Shown piece by piece: positions 1 through 9,105 of a DNA stretch of 64,000 bases (position 1 is the first letter of the stretch; each line of letters opens with the position of its first letter). Under the pieces are notes generated by a model that saw nothing but the letters and a program-made list of their open reading frames with translations, was not told the origin of the DNA and did no database searches. The DNA is from Chromobacterium sp. IIBBL 290-4 (GTDB lineage Bacteria > Pseudomonadota > Gammaproteobacteria > Burkholderiales > Chromobacteriaceae): contig NZ_CP100128.1 in the NCBI RefSeq assembly GCF_024207115.1, positions 3,906,001-3,970,000 of the forward strand, given 5' to 3'. The position numbers and the translations under genes were made by a program.

Positions 1-468
1 CCGTTGGCCACGCGCGCCACTGTGGACTTGTTTGAGCAGATGCTGTCGCGCTTCAAGGCGCGCGATCTGCCGATCCGCCGACTGTTTGGCCACGCGCAGA
101 TGGCAGCCATCGCCAGCGACGTGGTGCTGGTCACCAGCGGCACGGCCACGCTGGAAGTGGCTTTGACCAAGCGGCCCATGGTGATCAGCTACAAGCTTTC
201 CAGCCTCACCTACCGTCTGGTCAAGCGCAAGATCAAGCTGCCTTACGTAGGTTTGCCGAATATCCTGTGCAACCGCTTTGTCGTGCCGGAGTTGCTGCAA
301 AAAGACGCCACGCCGGAAAAGCTGGCGGCGGAAATGCAGCGGCTGTTTACCGATACGGCGGCGCGCAAGGATATGGCGCAGGCTTTCACCGAGTTGCAGC
401 TGGCTCTGCGGCAGGATACCGCCACCCGCGCCGCGCGCGCGGTGCTGGAGGTGGCGCGATGCCATTGA
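1..468 (+). CDS. lpxB: Lipid-A-disaccharide synthase, C-terminal part (5' end outside window)
   Basis: This is the C-terminal ~155 residues of LpxB, the peripheral inner-membrane glycosyltransferase (GT19) that joins UDP-2,3-diacylglucosamine and lipid X in lipid A synthesis. The reading frame is open from base 1, so the apparent TTG at position 4 is not the start. Family-typical stretches are visible: VTSGTATLE for nucleotide-sugar binding, PMVISYK and the YVGLPNIL segment. The stop overlaps the start of rnhB by 10 nt, the usual lpxB-rnhB coupling in beta- and gammaproteobacteria. Identification is firm; only the missing N-terminus limits it. Confidence 0.95.
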   Translation, partial: PLATRATVDLFEQMLSRFKARDLPIRRLFGHAQMAAIASDVVLVTSGTATLEVALTKRPMVISYKLSSLTYRLVKRKIKLPYVGLPNILCNRFVVPELLQKDATPEKLAAEMQRLFTDTAARKDMAQAFTELQLALRQDTATRAARAVLEVARCH

Positions 469-1055
469 GTCCGCTGCTCGCGGGAGTGGACGAGGCTGGG
501 CGCGGCCCTCTGGCCGGCGCGGTGTTCGCCGCGGCGGTGGTTTTGGATCCCGCCAAGCCGATTGCTGGTTTGGCGGACTCCAAGGTGCTGAGCGAGGCGA
601 AGCGCGATGCCTTGGCGGAGTTGATCAAGCGCGATGCGCTGGCTTGGTGCATCGCCAGCGCCAGCGTGGATGAAATCGACAAGCTCAACATCCTGCACGC
701 CACCATGCTGGCCATGACGCGGGCCGTGGAGGGCTTGTCGGTCACCCCGGATCTGGCCCAGATAGACGGCAACCGCGTGCCCAAGCATCTGCCGGTGCCG
801 GGCGAGGCCATCGTCAAGGGCGACGCCAAAGTGCAGGCTATCTCAGCAGCGTCCATCCTGGCCAAAACCGCGCGCGACGCGGAGCTGGTGGCCTTGGATG
901 GCCGTTATCCGCAATATGGCTTCGCCCGGCACAAGGGCTATCCCACCGCGGAGCATCTGGCGGCGATAGAAGCGCACGGCGTGCTGGCCGAGCATCGCAA
1001 AACTTTCGGCCCGGTCAAGGCATGGCTGGCGCGCCAGCAGGGGCAGCTGTTCTGA
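459..1055 (+). CDS. rnhB: Ribonuclease HII
   Basis: RNase HII (198 aa) removes ribonucleotides and RNA primers from RNA-DNA hybrids in the cytoplasm. The N-terminal [12 protein letters not shown] motif carries the first catalytic Asp and Glu. Further acidic active-site residues lie in ADSKVLSE and QIDGNRVP, with the conserved [21 protein letters not shown] block after them. The ATG at 459 is chosen because the protein then begins just before the catalytic motif at normal family length, and it overlaps the lpxB stop. Longer in-frame extensions upstream would duplicate lpxB territory. It is translationally coupled to lpxB. Confidence 0.96.
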   Translation: MPLSPLLAGVDEAGRGPLAGAVFAAAVVLDPAKPIAGLADSKVLSEAKRDALAELIKRDALAWCIASASVDEIDKLNILHATMLAMTRAVEGLSVTPDLAQIDGNRVPKHLPVPGEAIVKGDAKVQAISAASILAKTARDAELVALDGRYPQYGFARHKGYPTAEHLAAIEAHGVLAEHRKTFGPVKAWLARQQGQLF

Positions 1056-1056
1056 A

Positions 1057-1572
1057 ATGGACGCGGATCAATCAGCCAAACGCTGCTTTCCGCCGGTGGT
1101 CGATGCCCAGACGCGAGTCCTGATTCTGGGCTCCTTGCCGGGGGATGCTTCCTTAAAAGCCAGCCAGTATTACGCCCATCCGCGCAATGCGTTTTGGGCT
1201 TTGTTAGGCGGGCTCATCGGCGTGGATTTGCCAACTTTTCCTTATGAGGCCCGCCTGCAAGCCTTGCTTGCCCGCGGCGTCGGCCTTTGGGATGTGATCG
1301 CCGAGGCCGACCGCAAGGGCAGCCTGGATGCGGCCATCCGCAATCAAACCCATAATGCTTTGTCGGAGCTGATCTCCAGCCTGCCGCTGCTGCAAGCGGT
1401 GGCCTTCAACGGCGGCACGGCGGCGAAGCTCGGTCGGCGGCAATTGCATGGCCTTGCTGAAGGCGTAGCGATGCTGGACTTGCCGTCCAGCAGCCCGGCT
1501 TATACGCTGCCCTTAGAGAAAAAGTCGCTGGCTTGGGCCGATCTTGTTCCTTACCTGAGCCAGAAGATATAA
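1057..1572 (+). CDS. Hypoxanthine-DNA (deoxyinosine) glycosylase, UDG family 6
   Basis: A 171-aa member of the uracil-DNA glycosylase superfamily of the hypoxanthine-DNA glycosylase type, which excises deaminated adenine (and in some homologues uracil) from DNA. Motif 1 is GSLPGDASLKASQYYAHPRNAFW-like at residues ~26-48 (RVLILGSLPGD then YYAHPRNAFW). Motif 2 is LPSSSPAYT near residue 143, equivalent to the minor-groove-inserting loop. It starts one base after the rnhB stop, so it is probably the third gene of the lpxB-rnhB transcript, which pairs two DNA-cleaning enzymes. Substrate range is inferred from family only. Confidence 0.85.
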   Translation: MDADQSAKRCFPPVVDAQTRVLILGSLPGDASLKASQYYAHPRNAFWALLGGLIGVDLPTFPYEARLQALLARGVGLWDVIAEADRKGSLDAAIRNQTHNALSELISSLPLLQAVAFNGGTAAKLGRRQLHGLAEGVAMLDLPSSSPAYTLPLEKKSLAWADLVPYLSQKI

Positions 1573-1650
1573 GCCTGTCTTGAATTGACGCGCATCGTCG
1601 CCATGTCTGCATGGCATTCGCATTGAAATAATCTCTTTGAGGTGATTCTT

Positions 1651-2709
1651 GTGAGCGATGTCCCATATTGCCAGATGAGCGAGGAGGTGGCCGTAGCGGG
1701 CCTGGCGCAGGCTCCGGTTGCGCTCAACATCCTGATCATGGGCGGCACGTTGTTTCTAGGCCGCCACATTGTCGAAGCCGCGTCGGCGCGCGGGCATAGG
1801 CTCACATTATTCAACCGCGGCCGGCAGAATGACGCCTTGTTTCCCGACATGGAAAAACTGAGAGGTGACCGCGACGCGGACATGTCGGCCCTTCAGGGGC
1901 GGCGCTTCGATGTCGTCATCGATCCATCGGCTTATCGGCCGGAGCAGGTTGAGCGGCTGTTGCGCGTGCTGGGCGAGCCGCCGGGGCTCTACGTCTTGGT
2001 CTCCACGGTTTCCGTTTACGATGGTTTGCCGCCAGGGCAGCCTTATGACGAGGCGCGCAAACGCCTGAGCGGCGGGGACGGATATGGCGCGCTGAAGGCC
2101 AGGGCCGAGGACGCGTTAACCGCAGCCTTGCCAGGGCGGTATGTCATTGCGCGACCCGGCGTGATAGTGGGCCCCTATGACCCGACTGACCGATTCAGCT
2201 ACTGGTTGAGGCGACTCGATCTTGGCGGCGATGTGCTGGCGCCGGGGCGGCCGGAAAGGCCAATCCAATATGTCGATGCCCGGGATTTGGCGGCTTGGCT
2301 TGTGGCGCTTGCGGAGCGCGGCCAAGCGGGCGCCTTCAATGTCGCCGGACCTGTCCAGCCCTTGAGCATGGGCGAGTGCCTGGAGGCCTGCCAAGCCATT
2401 GCGGGTGCTGCGGCGCGATTGCATTGGGTATCGGATGGGGAGATTGCGGATGCCGGGTTGGCGGCCTGGACGGAGCTCCCATTTTGGCTGCCTGAAGACG
2501 ACGCGGTCTTCGGCGGGATATTCATGGCGGACAGCCGCCAAGCGTTGGCCCATGGGCTTTCATTGCGCCCTTTGGAGCAGACGATTGCGGAGACCCTGGC
2601 GTGGCTGCGCGAGGCTGGTGAGACTCCTGAGTCCTCTGTGCGGGTGACGCCGATAAGCGCCGCTCGCGAGCGGGAGGTGCTGCGCATGCGCAGGAGGATT
2701 TCCGTTTGA
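1651..2709 (+). CDS. NAD-dependent epimerase/dehydratase-like extended SDR
   Basis: A cytoplasmic extended short-chain dehydrogenase (352 aa). The Rossmann nucleotide-binding motif GGTLFLGR sits near residues 29-36, and YGALK supplies the catalytic Tyr/Lys pair. RPGVIVGPYDPTDRFSYW matches the sugar-epimerase-like substrate-binding region. The substrate is unknown; relatives are annotated as isoflavone-reductase- or nucleoside-diphosphate-sugar-epimerase-like. GTG at 1651 is chosen because GAGG lies 8 nt upstream. The GTG at 1642 would overlap that site, and an ATG at 1675 is a weaker alternative. It stands alone, with no obvious partner gene. Confidence 0.8.
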   Translation: MSDVPYCQMSEEVAVAGLAQAPVALNILIMGGTLFLGRHIVEAASARGHRLTLFNRGRQNDALFPDMEKLRGDRDADMSALQGRRFDVVIDPSAYRPEQVERLLRVLGEPPGLYVLVSTVSVYDGLPPGQPYDEARKRLSGGDGYGALKARAEDALTAALPGRYVIARPGVIVGPYDPTDRFSYWLRRLDLGGDVLAPGRPERPIQYVDARDLAAWLVALAERGQAGAFNVAGPVQPLSMGECLEACQAIAGAAARLHWVSDGEIADAGLAAWTELPFWLPEDDAVFGGIFMADSRQALAHGLSLRPLEQTIAETLAWLREAGETPESSVRVTPISAAREREVLRMRRRISV

Positions 2710-3035
2710 GAATGCCTGGGGGCGGCGCGAAGCCTTCTTGCGGAGAACGAGTCCGATAGCGGCGAGGCCAGTGATTTCGGTTGTGATCTCACAGCCTGCG
2801 CCGCGGACCTGGCAAGCGTTGTTTAGCGCGGCGCCAGCCATGTCGATGCGGCCAATCGAGCCTGCGCGGAGATCGTCTTGGCGCAGCCGCGGTGTTGCGG
2901 ATTCACCTTCTTCCGCGACTGGCGCTCGCTGGCGCGGCGCCTTCTCCATACAAGGCTTGCTAAATGGCGGCGATTCAGCCGATATTTACATCTCCCATGC
3001 CATATTTGCCGCAACAGCCCGCCGGAGGGTAGACC
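2710..3035. other. Gene-poor stretch
   Basis: These ~326 bases lie between the SDR gene and a small hypothetical. Short open frames exist on both strands, but none shows a ribosome-binding site with a recognisable product. A minus-strand frame reads a hydrophobic ITGLAAIGLVLRKK-like patch that could be the relic of a membrane anchor, but this is too weak to call. Confidence 0.4.
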
Positions 3036-3257
3036 ATGAGCCGTTACTGCATCTGGTTCGTCACGGCCGACGACAGTGTGATGCGCAGAGCCGAAGTCGC
3101 CATCAATGGCGTTATCCATGGGCATCAAGTCCTGGAGGAGATTGAGGCGCAGTTGGCCCAGGACTGCGGCCTCAGCCAAGTGATGATTGTGGACTGGAAG
3201 CCGTTCGAGGTGCCTGAAGGCGCTGCGACTAGGGATGGCTTGATCAGGGTGGCGTGA
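3036..3257 (+). CDS. Small conserved-looking hypothetical protein (73 aa)
   Basis: Not recognised. The ATG has a good GGAGGG ribosome-binding site about 7 nt upstream. The product is a small soluble acidic protein with a beta-rich start (RYCIWFVTADDSV) and helix-forming residues in the middle (VLEEIEAQLAQDCG), with no signal peptide or membrane segment. Its last codons overlap by 14 nt the stop end of the convergent histidine-kinase gene. The real Shine-Dalgarno and coding-like composition argue for a gene, but function cannot be stated. Confidence 0.6.
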   Translation: MSRYCIWFVTADDSVMRRAEVAINGVIHGHQVLEEIEAQLAQDCGLSQVMIVDWKPFEVPEGAATRDGLIRVA

Positions 3258-5439
3258 GCTCGGAGTTGAGATAGCCCTGCATGACGCAGGCGTCGCGTGT
3301 GGCGTGGTATTGCGCCAGCACCTGCTGGATGTGGGAGGCCGGGGAGTTGTTGCTTTGGGTGATTTCCTGCTCCAGAGCCAGGCATTGCTGCGCCAGGCTG
3401 GTGAAGCCCAGCGTGACGGCGCCGCCTTTCATGCTGTGCGCCAGGTGGAACAACTGCACCCGATCCAGTTGGTGAATGTTGTCCTCCATCTGGCTGTAGG
3501 TGGCCATGTGGCTGGAGAAGAACTGCGCCACCAACTCCAGATATTTCTCCCGGGTCAGCAGGTCGATGAAGTCTGCGATGGCGCCGCTGTCCAGCGATAC
3601 GGCTTCAACAGGCAGCGATGGCGTGATTGGCGGAAAGTGCTTTAGCAGCATGGCAAGCAATTGCTCCCTGTGAAGTGGTTTGGACAGAAAGTCATCAAGC
3701 CCATGGCGCAGCACTTGCTGACAGGTTTCCGGGAAGGCGTCGGCGGTCAGCGCGATGATCTTCATATTCGGCGTCATCGCCTCCAGCCGCATGCGGCGGG
3801 TGGTTTCGAGTCCATCCATGACCGGCATGTGCAAATCCATCAACACCAGGTCATAAGGTTCTTTTCTGGCAAGCGTCAGCGCTTCGGGCCCGTCGCTGGC
3901 CATGCTTGGCGCTTGCCCCATGCGCTCCAATAGCGCGAGCATGTATTTGCGGTTGACTGCATTGTCGTCGACCACCAGGATGCGGATCGGGACCGACAGT
4001 TCTGCCGCCGGACAGGCCTTCTCGGAGAGCTCCAGCGCCGGCATGTCCGTGACTTGCAGCGGCAGGCTGAGATGGAAGCTGCTGCCTTGCCCCTGTTTGC
4101 TGGTGACGGTGATGTTGCCCCGCATCAATTGCGCCAGGCTCTGGGAGATTTCCAGCCCCAATCCGCTGCCGCCGTATTGGCGAGCGGTGGAGCCGTCTCC
4201 TTGGGAGAAGCGTTTGAACAGGCGCGCCATGGTGGCCTCGTCCATCCCTATGCCGGTATCGGTCACCAGGACGCTGAGAGCGACCTCTCCCGCGACCTCG
4301 CCGGGAGATACGCTGGCCTGGACGGAGATGCCGCCATGCTCGGTAAATTTCACGGCATTGCTCAGCAAATTAAGCAGTATCTGCCGCAGCCGCGTCGGAT
4401 CCAGCACCACCCATTCCGGCAATTCGGAAACCAATTCCAGGCCCAGCGTCAGATTTTTGGCCTGGGCCTGCGCGCTCAAGAGATTGACGATCTGCCTCAG
4501 CAAATAGGGCAGATTGCAAGTCACCGGCGCGAGCTCCAGCTTGCCCGACTCCAGTTTGCTGGCGTCCAGCACGTCGTTCAGCAGCAGCAGCAGATGTTTG
4601 GCGGACTCCTCGGCGGTGTTGATGTAGCTGGTTTGGTTGGGGGAGGGGGCGCTGTCCGCCAGCAGGGACAGCATGCCGAGCACGCCATTGAGCGGCGTTC
4701 GGATTTCATGGCTCATATTGGCCAGGAAGGCGCTTTTTGCCAGGCTGGCGGTTTCGGCTTCATTGCGGGCGTCCTCTAGTTTGCTCGTCAGGCGCTCCAA
4801 CTCCGATTTGCGGCGCTCCAGTTGTCTCAGCTGGCGGAAAACGATGGTGCCGAATCCCAGGATCAGCAGCCACTCGAAGCCCATCAGCCAATTGCTGATG
4901 GCGATATGCTGTTTCATGGTTCGGTTTCGGCCGTCGACCATTTCCGCAACGGACTCATTGGCCTGCAAGGAAAGATCATGCAGGCCTTCGCTCATTTGCT
5001 GGAGCTCCGCCTCCAGCCGTGCCAGGCGCGCTCCGTCCAGTTTTCCGGTTTGATCGCGGAAAAACTGGTCGCCGTCATTCACAAAGCCATCCAGACGGGT
5101 TTGCATTTGCTGATAGCTGGGCAAGTCTTGCATCACCGATTTGTACAGGCCGGTGCGGATGATGCCGATGCGGCTGACGAAGATGTCGTAGCGCTCCTGC
5201 AATTGATCGGCATCGCTCTGGCCGTGCCGGGCTCTTTGCATCGCGTCCAGCAAATGAAGTTGCTCGGTTTCCAGCTGGAAATACGCCCAGATAATGTTGT
5301 CATCCTGATACAGCAGCGCATAGGCCAGCATTTCTGATTGCCGCAGCTGCAGATAAGCCACTCCGGCGAAGACGCAGACCAGCGTGACGCCGATCGCTAT
5401 CAGCGCCCGCCAGGAGGTATGCCGCTTCGACTTGAGCAT
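3244..5439 (-). CDS. Hybrid sensor histidine kinase with receiver and Hpt domains
   Basis: A 731-aa inner-membrane hybrid kinase of the BarA/ArcB layout. Order: TM helix (~12-30), periplasmic helical sensor region (~31-180), second TM (~184-202), coiled linker, HisKA with phospho-acceptor His244 in NMSHEIRTP, HATPase_c with DTGIGM and GGSGLGL boxes (~350-460), receiver with Asp535 in LMDLHMP, and Hpt with His668 in HLAHSMKGG. All phosphorelay residues are present, so an internal relay is expected. It starts 3 nt after the periplasmic protein gene and shares an operon with a REC-EAL protein, its likely output. The signal sensed is unknown. Confidence 0.93.
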   Translation of the reverse strand: MLKSKRHTSWRALIAIGVTLVCVFAGVAYLQLRQSEMLAYALLYQDDNIIWAYFQLETEQLHLLDAMQRARHGQSDADQLQERYDIFVSRIGIIRTGLYKSVMQDLPSYQQMQTRLDGFVNDGDQFFRDQTGKLDGARLARLEAELQQMSEGLHDLSLQANESVAEMVDGRNRTMKQHIAISNWLMGFEWLLILGFGTIVFRQLRQLERRKSELERLTSKLEDARNEAETASLAKSAFLANMSHEIRTPLNGVLGMLSLLADSAPSPNQTSYINTAEESAKHLLLLLNDVLDASKLESGKLELAPVTCNLPYLLRQIVNLLSAQAQAKNLTLGLELVSELPEWVVLDPTRLRQILLNLLSNAVKFTEHGGISVQASVSPGEVAGEVALSVLVTDTGIGMDEATMARLFKRFSQGDGSTARQYGGSGLGLEISQSLAQLMRGNITVTSKQGQGSSFHLSLPLQVTDMPALELSEKACPAAELSVPIRILVVDDNAVNRKYMLALLERMGQAPSMASDGPEALTLARKEPYDLVLMDLHMPVMDGLETTRRMRLEAMTPNMKIIALTADAFPETCQQVLRHGLDDFLSKPLHREQLLAMLLKHFPPITPSLPVEAVSLDSGAIADFIDLLTREKYLELVAQFFSSHMATYSQMEDNIHQLDRVQLFHLAHSMKGGAVTLGFTSLAQQCLALEQEITQSNNSPASHIQQVLAQYHATRDACVMQGYLNSELTPP

Positions 5440-5442
5440 GCT

Positions 5443-5952
5443 TTACTCCACCTGAAGGGTCTTCAGCTGCCAAGCGGAGCGGTTGTAATAAATCTCCGAC
5501 TTCAAGGCCGGCTGGCTGTCGTAGGGGTAGACGATGAACAGGGGGCCCTTGTCGCGCACCGACATGGGCTTGCCGTTCAATAAGCGGGCCAGCACGACAT
5601 TGAATTTCGCCGCGTCCGCCAGGGGGATCTCGGTTTTGTAGTCGTTCAAGGCTATGGCTTTGAGCTTGTCGCCCTTGGCGCCGACGACGGCCAGCACGTC
5701 TTGCAGATAGGGGCCGGTGAATTGACTGATGCCTGGAATCCATGGCGTATGCGTGGCAATGGTGTGTTGCGGCAGCTTGGCCAGCATGTCCATGTCGAAG
5801 GCGGCGTCGTTGTCGCGGTTCTTGTGGGCGATCTGGCCGCTGATGACCAGCACTATTTTGCCTTTAGGCTTATCCAAGGTCTCAGCCCCTTGGGCATGCG
5901 GCATGCCAAGCGACAATATCAACAGCATGGCGGCCAGGCGTAGTGCTTGCAT
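5443..5952 (-). CDS. Periplasmic molybdopterin-fold (SUOX-like) domain protein
   Basis: A 169-aa exported protein with an N-terminal signal peptide (LAAMLLILSLGMPHAQGA, cleavage near residue 22). The mature part resembles the small oxidoreductase molybdopterin-binding fold, with FTGPYLQDVLAVVGAKG and ALNDYKTEIPLAD followed by RDKGPLFIVYPYDS. It lacks the Cys expected for a working molybdopterin enzyme, so a ligand-binding role is more likely. Its position between a REC-EAL gene (21 nt upstream) and a hybrid kinase (3 nt downstream) suggests it is a periplasmic sensor partner of that kinase. The role is inferred from context. Confidence 0.75.
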   Translation of the reverse strand: MQALRLAAMLLILSLGMPHAQGAETLDKPKGKIVLVISGQIAHKNRDNDAAFDMDMLAKLPQHTIATHTPWIPGISQFTGPYLQDVLAVVGAKGDKLKAIALNDYKTEIPLADAAKFNVVLARLLNGKPMSVRDKGPLFIVYPYDSQPALKSEIYYNRSAWQLKTLQVE

Positions 5953-5973
5953 GGTGCGGCTCCTGTCTAGGCG

Positions 5974-7191
5974 TTAATTGAGATTGGGCAGGTCATAAGC
6001 GCTGTCTTGCGGCACCGGAAAGACGCCATTGTGCTTGAGCAGCCAGCGGCGGAAGTTCTCCGCGTCGATAGGGGGAGAAATATACGAGCCTTGGGCCTTG
6101 TCTATGCCCAGCTGGCGGCATGACAGCCATTCGGTGATTGTCGCGACGCCTTCGGCCACGACCAGCAGCTTCAATTGCTTGCCCAGGGCGGCGCTGGCTT
6201 TCAGTATGGAAAGGTTGGTGGGGTTTTGCGCGGAATCGATCACAAATCCCTTGTCTATTTTCAGTTCGGTGAAGGGCAGCTTGGATAGTCTGTCCATGCT
6301 GGCGAAACCGGTGCCGAAGTCGTCGATGGCGAGTTTGGCGCCTTTCAGACGCAGACGGGACAGAATCTCCAGCGCGCGGGTCGGGTTTTCTATCAGGCCG
6401 GTTTCGGTGACCTCTACCGTCAAGCGGGACATCGGATAGCCGTTGCGCGTGAGTATCGATTCGAATTCCGAGACCAGCGCGGTATCGGAGAGCGAGGTCA
6501 TGGAAAGATTGATGGACAAATCCAAAGGCGGATTGTCGATCAGCTTGCTTAGAATCGAGGTGGCGGAATCCAGCAGGCTGAGCGTCAACGGCGTGATCAG
6601 CCCGGTTTTTTCCGCCAGCTCAATGAACTGCAGCGGACTGGTAAGACCTAGCCGGGGGTGATGCCAGCGGGCCAGGATTTCCACCGAGTGGACCTTGCCG
6701 CTGAGCATGTCGACCTGGGGTTGGAAAAAGGGGCAGAATTCGTTTTTTTCGATGCCGTCGCGCATTTCCTCCTGCGTAGGCTGGCTGGCCAGCGAGGCCG
6801 GTCTGCGCGCCGCGGGAGGCGCTTGCGTAAGCAGGTCCAGCAGTGTGCTGTGATTGATCGGTTTGGGCAGCACGCCGGCCAGCCATAGGTCATATAGCCT
6901 TGCCAGCTCCGCGACGGACTCAAGCACTTTTTCGTCGAATCCGCTGGAGATCAGCAATTTGCCTTGATACGTCCTCTCGCCCAGGTGCCGGACGAACTCG
7001 ATGCCGTCCATTCTCGGCATGTCCAAATCGCAGAAGATCACGTCGAATTGCAAATCGCCCGCGTCGAGCTGCACCAGCGCCTCGATGCCGTCATTGGCGA
7101 CGGCGATCTTGTCGTAACCCAATCGGCGCAGCACCATGACGAGGAACTGCTGGGAAACCGCGTCGTCGTCTATGACCAGTATCTGGTGCAT
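5974..7191 (-). CDS. Response regulator with EAL (c-di-GMP phosphodiesterase) output
   Basis: A receiver domain (~1-125, phospho-acceptor Asp55 in FCDLDMP) fused to an EAL domain (~150-400). The EAL signature is EILAR. Metal- and substrate-binding residues are visible in INLSM, VEVTETG, IDDFGTG, LKIDKGF and VAEGVAT, so the domain should hydrolyse c-di-GMP. ATG at 7191 is chosen because GGGAGGG lies just upstream; an ATG at 7203 lies in frame but has no ribosome-binding site. It is the first gene of a minus-strand operon with a periplasmic protein and the hybrid kinase, which probably phosphorylates it to control biofilm or motility. That last step is inference. Confidence 0.92.
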   Translation of the reverse strand: MHQILVIDDDAVSQQFLVMVLRRLGYDKIAVANDGIEALVQLDAGDLQFDVIFCDLDMPRMDGIEFVRHLGERTYQGKLLISSGFDEKVLESVAELARLYDLWLAGVLPKPINHSTLLDLLTQAPPAARRPASLASQPTQEEMRDGIEKNEFCPFFQPQVDMLSGKVHSVEILARWHHPRLGLTSPLQFIELAEKTGLITPLTLSLLDSATSILSKLIDNPPLDLSINLSMTSLSDTALVSEFESILTRNGYPMSRLTVEVTETGLIENPTRALEILSRLRLKGAKLAIDDFGTGFASMDRLSKLPFTELKIDKGFVIDSAQNPTNLSILKASAALGKQLKLLVVAEGVATITEWLSCRQLGIDKAQGSYISPPIDAENFRRWLLKHNGVFPVPQDSAYDLPNLN

Positions 7192-7387
7192 GAACCCTCC
7201 CATGGATAGGCCGCCGGTCGCGGCTTTATGCATTATAGCCAGCGCCTCGTCTTGCGCGAGGCGGCTTGCGAGAGGACATTTTTTGTCTTTGCTCAGGCGA
7301 TATGCCAGGCAGCGCTAGGGTCGCGCTCAGTTTGTCGCTACAATATCGGCCTCGTTGAATAGACACCAACCTAGCACTGGATTTTTT

Positions 7388-8992
7388 ATGTTGCGCATTT
7401 CCGAATTGAAGCTGCCGCTGGACCATACGCCGGAGGAGCTGGCTGCCGCCGTTTCCGATTTTCTGAAAGTGTCGGCAGCCGACGTTCGAAGCTTTACTGT
7501 GTTCAAACGCAGCTACGACGCGCGCAAAGGCGTGATGAGCCTGGTCTACATCATCGATGCGGACGTGGCCAATGAAGACAAGCTGTTCGCCCGTTTCAAG
7601 GGCGATCGCCGGGTGGCGCCCACTCCGGACACTAATTACTACTATGTCGCCCAAGCGCCGGAGAATCTCAAATCCCGGCCGGTCGTGGTCGGTTTTGGCC
7701 CTTGCGGCATTTTCGCCGCGCTGATCCTGGCGCAAATGGGTTTCAAGCCCATCGTGCTGGAACGCGGCAAGGAGGTGCGTCAGCGCACCAAGGATACCTG
7801 GGGCCTGTGGCGCAAGAGCGAGCTCAACACCGAGTCCAATGTCCAGTATGGCGAAGGCGGCGCCGGCACCTTCTCCGACGGCAAGCTGTACAGCCAGATC
7901 AAGGACCCGCGCCATCTGGGGCGCAAAGTGCTGACCGAATTCGTCAAAGCCGGCGCGCCGGAAGAAATCCTTTATCTCGCCCGTCCGCACATCGGCACTT
8001 TCCGCCTGGTTTCCATGGTGGAAAACATGCGCGCCGACATCATCGCCTTGGGCGGCGAAATCCGTTTCGAGCAGCGCGTGGACGACCTGATCCTGGACGG
8101 CGACCGCGTGCGCGGCGTGAAGCTGGCCGACGGCGGCGAGGTGCTGAGCGATCATGTGGTGCTGGCGCTGGGCCATAGCGCGCGCGACACTTTCCAGATG
8201 CTGGAAAAGCGCGGCGTGTACATGGAAGCCAAGCCCTTCTCCGTCGGCGTGCGCATCGAGCATCCGCAATCGTTGATCGATGCGGCCCGCTGGGGCAAAT
8301 ACGCCGGCCATCCGCTGCTGGGCGCGGCGGACTACAAACTGGTGCACCATGCCAGCAACGGCCGCGCGGTGTACAGCTTCTGCATGTGCCCGGGCGGCAC
8401 CGTGGTGGCGGCCACCTCGGAAGAAAAGCGCGTGGTCACCAATGGCATGAGCCAGTATTCCCGCAATGAGCGCAACGCCAACTCCGGCTTCGTGGTCAGC
8501 ATTTCGCCGGAAGTGGATTATCCGGGCGGCCCGCTGGCTGGCCTGGACTTCCAGCGCGAACTGGAAAGCAAGGCGTATGAGCTGGGCGGCGGCGACTACT
8601 TCGCCCCGGCGCAGTTGTTGGGCGACTTCATGGCCGGCAAACCGTCCACCAAGCTGGGCGAAGTTGAGCCGTCGTACAAACCGGGCGTGACCATGACCGA
8701 CCTTGCGCGCATCCTGCCGGATTTCTGCGTGGAAGCGATGCGCGAGGCGATTCCGCACTTCGCCCGCCAGATCCGCGGTTACGATCTCAACGACGCCGTG
8801 CTGACCGGCCTGGAAACCCGAACCAGCTCGCCGCTGCGCATCACTCGCGGCGATGATTTGCAGAGCCTGAACATCAAGGGCCTGTTCCCGGCGGGCGAGG
8901 GGGCGGGCTACGCCGGTGGCATTCTTTCGGCCGGCGTGGATGGCATCAAGATCGCGGAGGCAGTGGCGCAGGCTATCGTGTCTGGCCGTTGA
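7388..8992 (+). CDS. FAD-dependent oxidoreductase (COG2509-type)
   Basis: A 534-aa flavoprotein. After an N-terminal alpha/beta region (~1-95) comes the FAD-binding VVGFGPCGIFAAL motif (~102-114), then the highly conserved QYGEGGAGTFSDGKLYSQIKD segment typical of this family. The C-terminal GAGYAGGILSAGVDG completes the FAD site. Relatives are predicted NAD(P)/FAD oxidoreductases of unknown substrate. ATG 7388 gives the family N-terminus (MLRISELKLPLDH). It is monocistronic, divergent from the REC-EAL operon, and ends in a strong terminator. Confidence 0.88.
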   Translation: MLRISELKLPLDHTPEELAAAVSDFLKVSAADVRSFTVFKRSYDARKGVMSLVYIIDADVANEDKLFARFKGDRRVAPTPDTNYYYVAQAPENLKSRPVVVGFGPCGIFAALILAQMGFKPIVLERGKEVRQRTKDTWGLWRKSELNTESNVQYGEGGAGTFSDGKLYSQIKDPRHLGRKVLTEFVKAGAPEEILYLARPHIGTFRLVSMVENMRADIIALGGEIRFEQRVDDLILDGDRVRGVKLADGGEVLSDHVVLALGHSARDTFQMLEKRGVYMEAKPFSVGVRIEHPQSLIDAARWGKYAGHPLLGAADYKLVHHASNGRAVYSFCMCPGGTVVAATSEEKRVVTNGMSQYSRNERNANSGFVVSISPEVDYPGGPLAGLDFQRELESKAYELGGGDYFAPAQLLGDFMAGKPSTKLGEVEPSYKPGVTMTDLARILPDFCVEAMREAIPHFARQIRGYDLNDAVLTGLETRTSSPLRITRGDDLQSLNIKGLFPAGEGAGYAGGILSAGVDGIKIAEAVAQAIVSGR

Positions 8993-9034
8993 TTTTGCGC
9001 GCGAGCCGGTTTGTCAGGCTGCGGCAAGAAGACG

Positions 9035-9074
9035 AACAACCCTGCTTGCGAGCGCGCGCAGGGTTGTTTTTTTT
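9035..9074 (+). terminator. Rho-independent terminator after the FAD oxidoreductase gene
   Basis: An 11-bp perfect stem (AACAACCCTGC with GCAGGGTTGTT), a GC-rich loop and a run of T follow the stop by ~40 nt. Confidence 0.93.
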
Positions 9075-9105
9075 ACGAAGGCGGTGGGAGGTAGCGCCGG
9101 CATGG

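Noticed and set aside
243..1055. Long minus-strand and alternative plus-strand open frames over lpxB/rnhB
   Set aside because: They are out-of-phase shadows of strongly conserved genes in GC-rich DNA; no ribosome-binding sites or recognisable domains.
7226..8758. A 510-codon minus-strand open frame opposite the FAD oxidoreductase
   Set aside because: It is His/Ala/Gln-rich low-information translation, typical of antisense frames in high-GC DNA, and the plus strand carries a clear enzyme.
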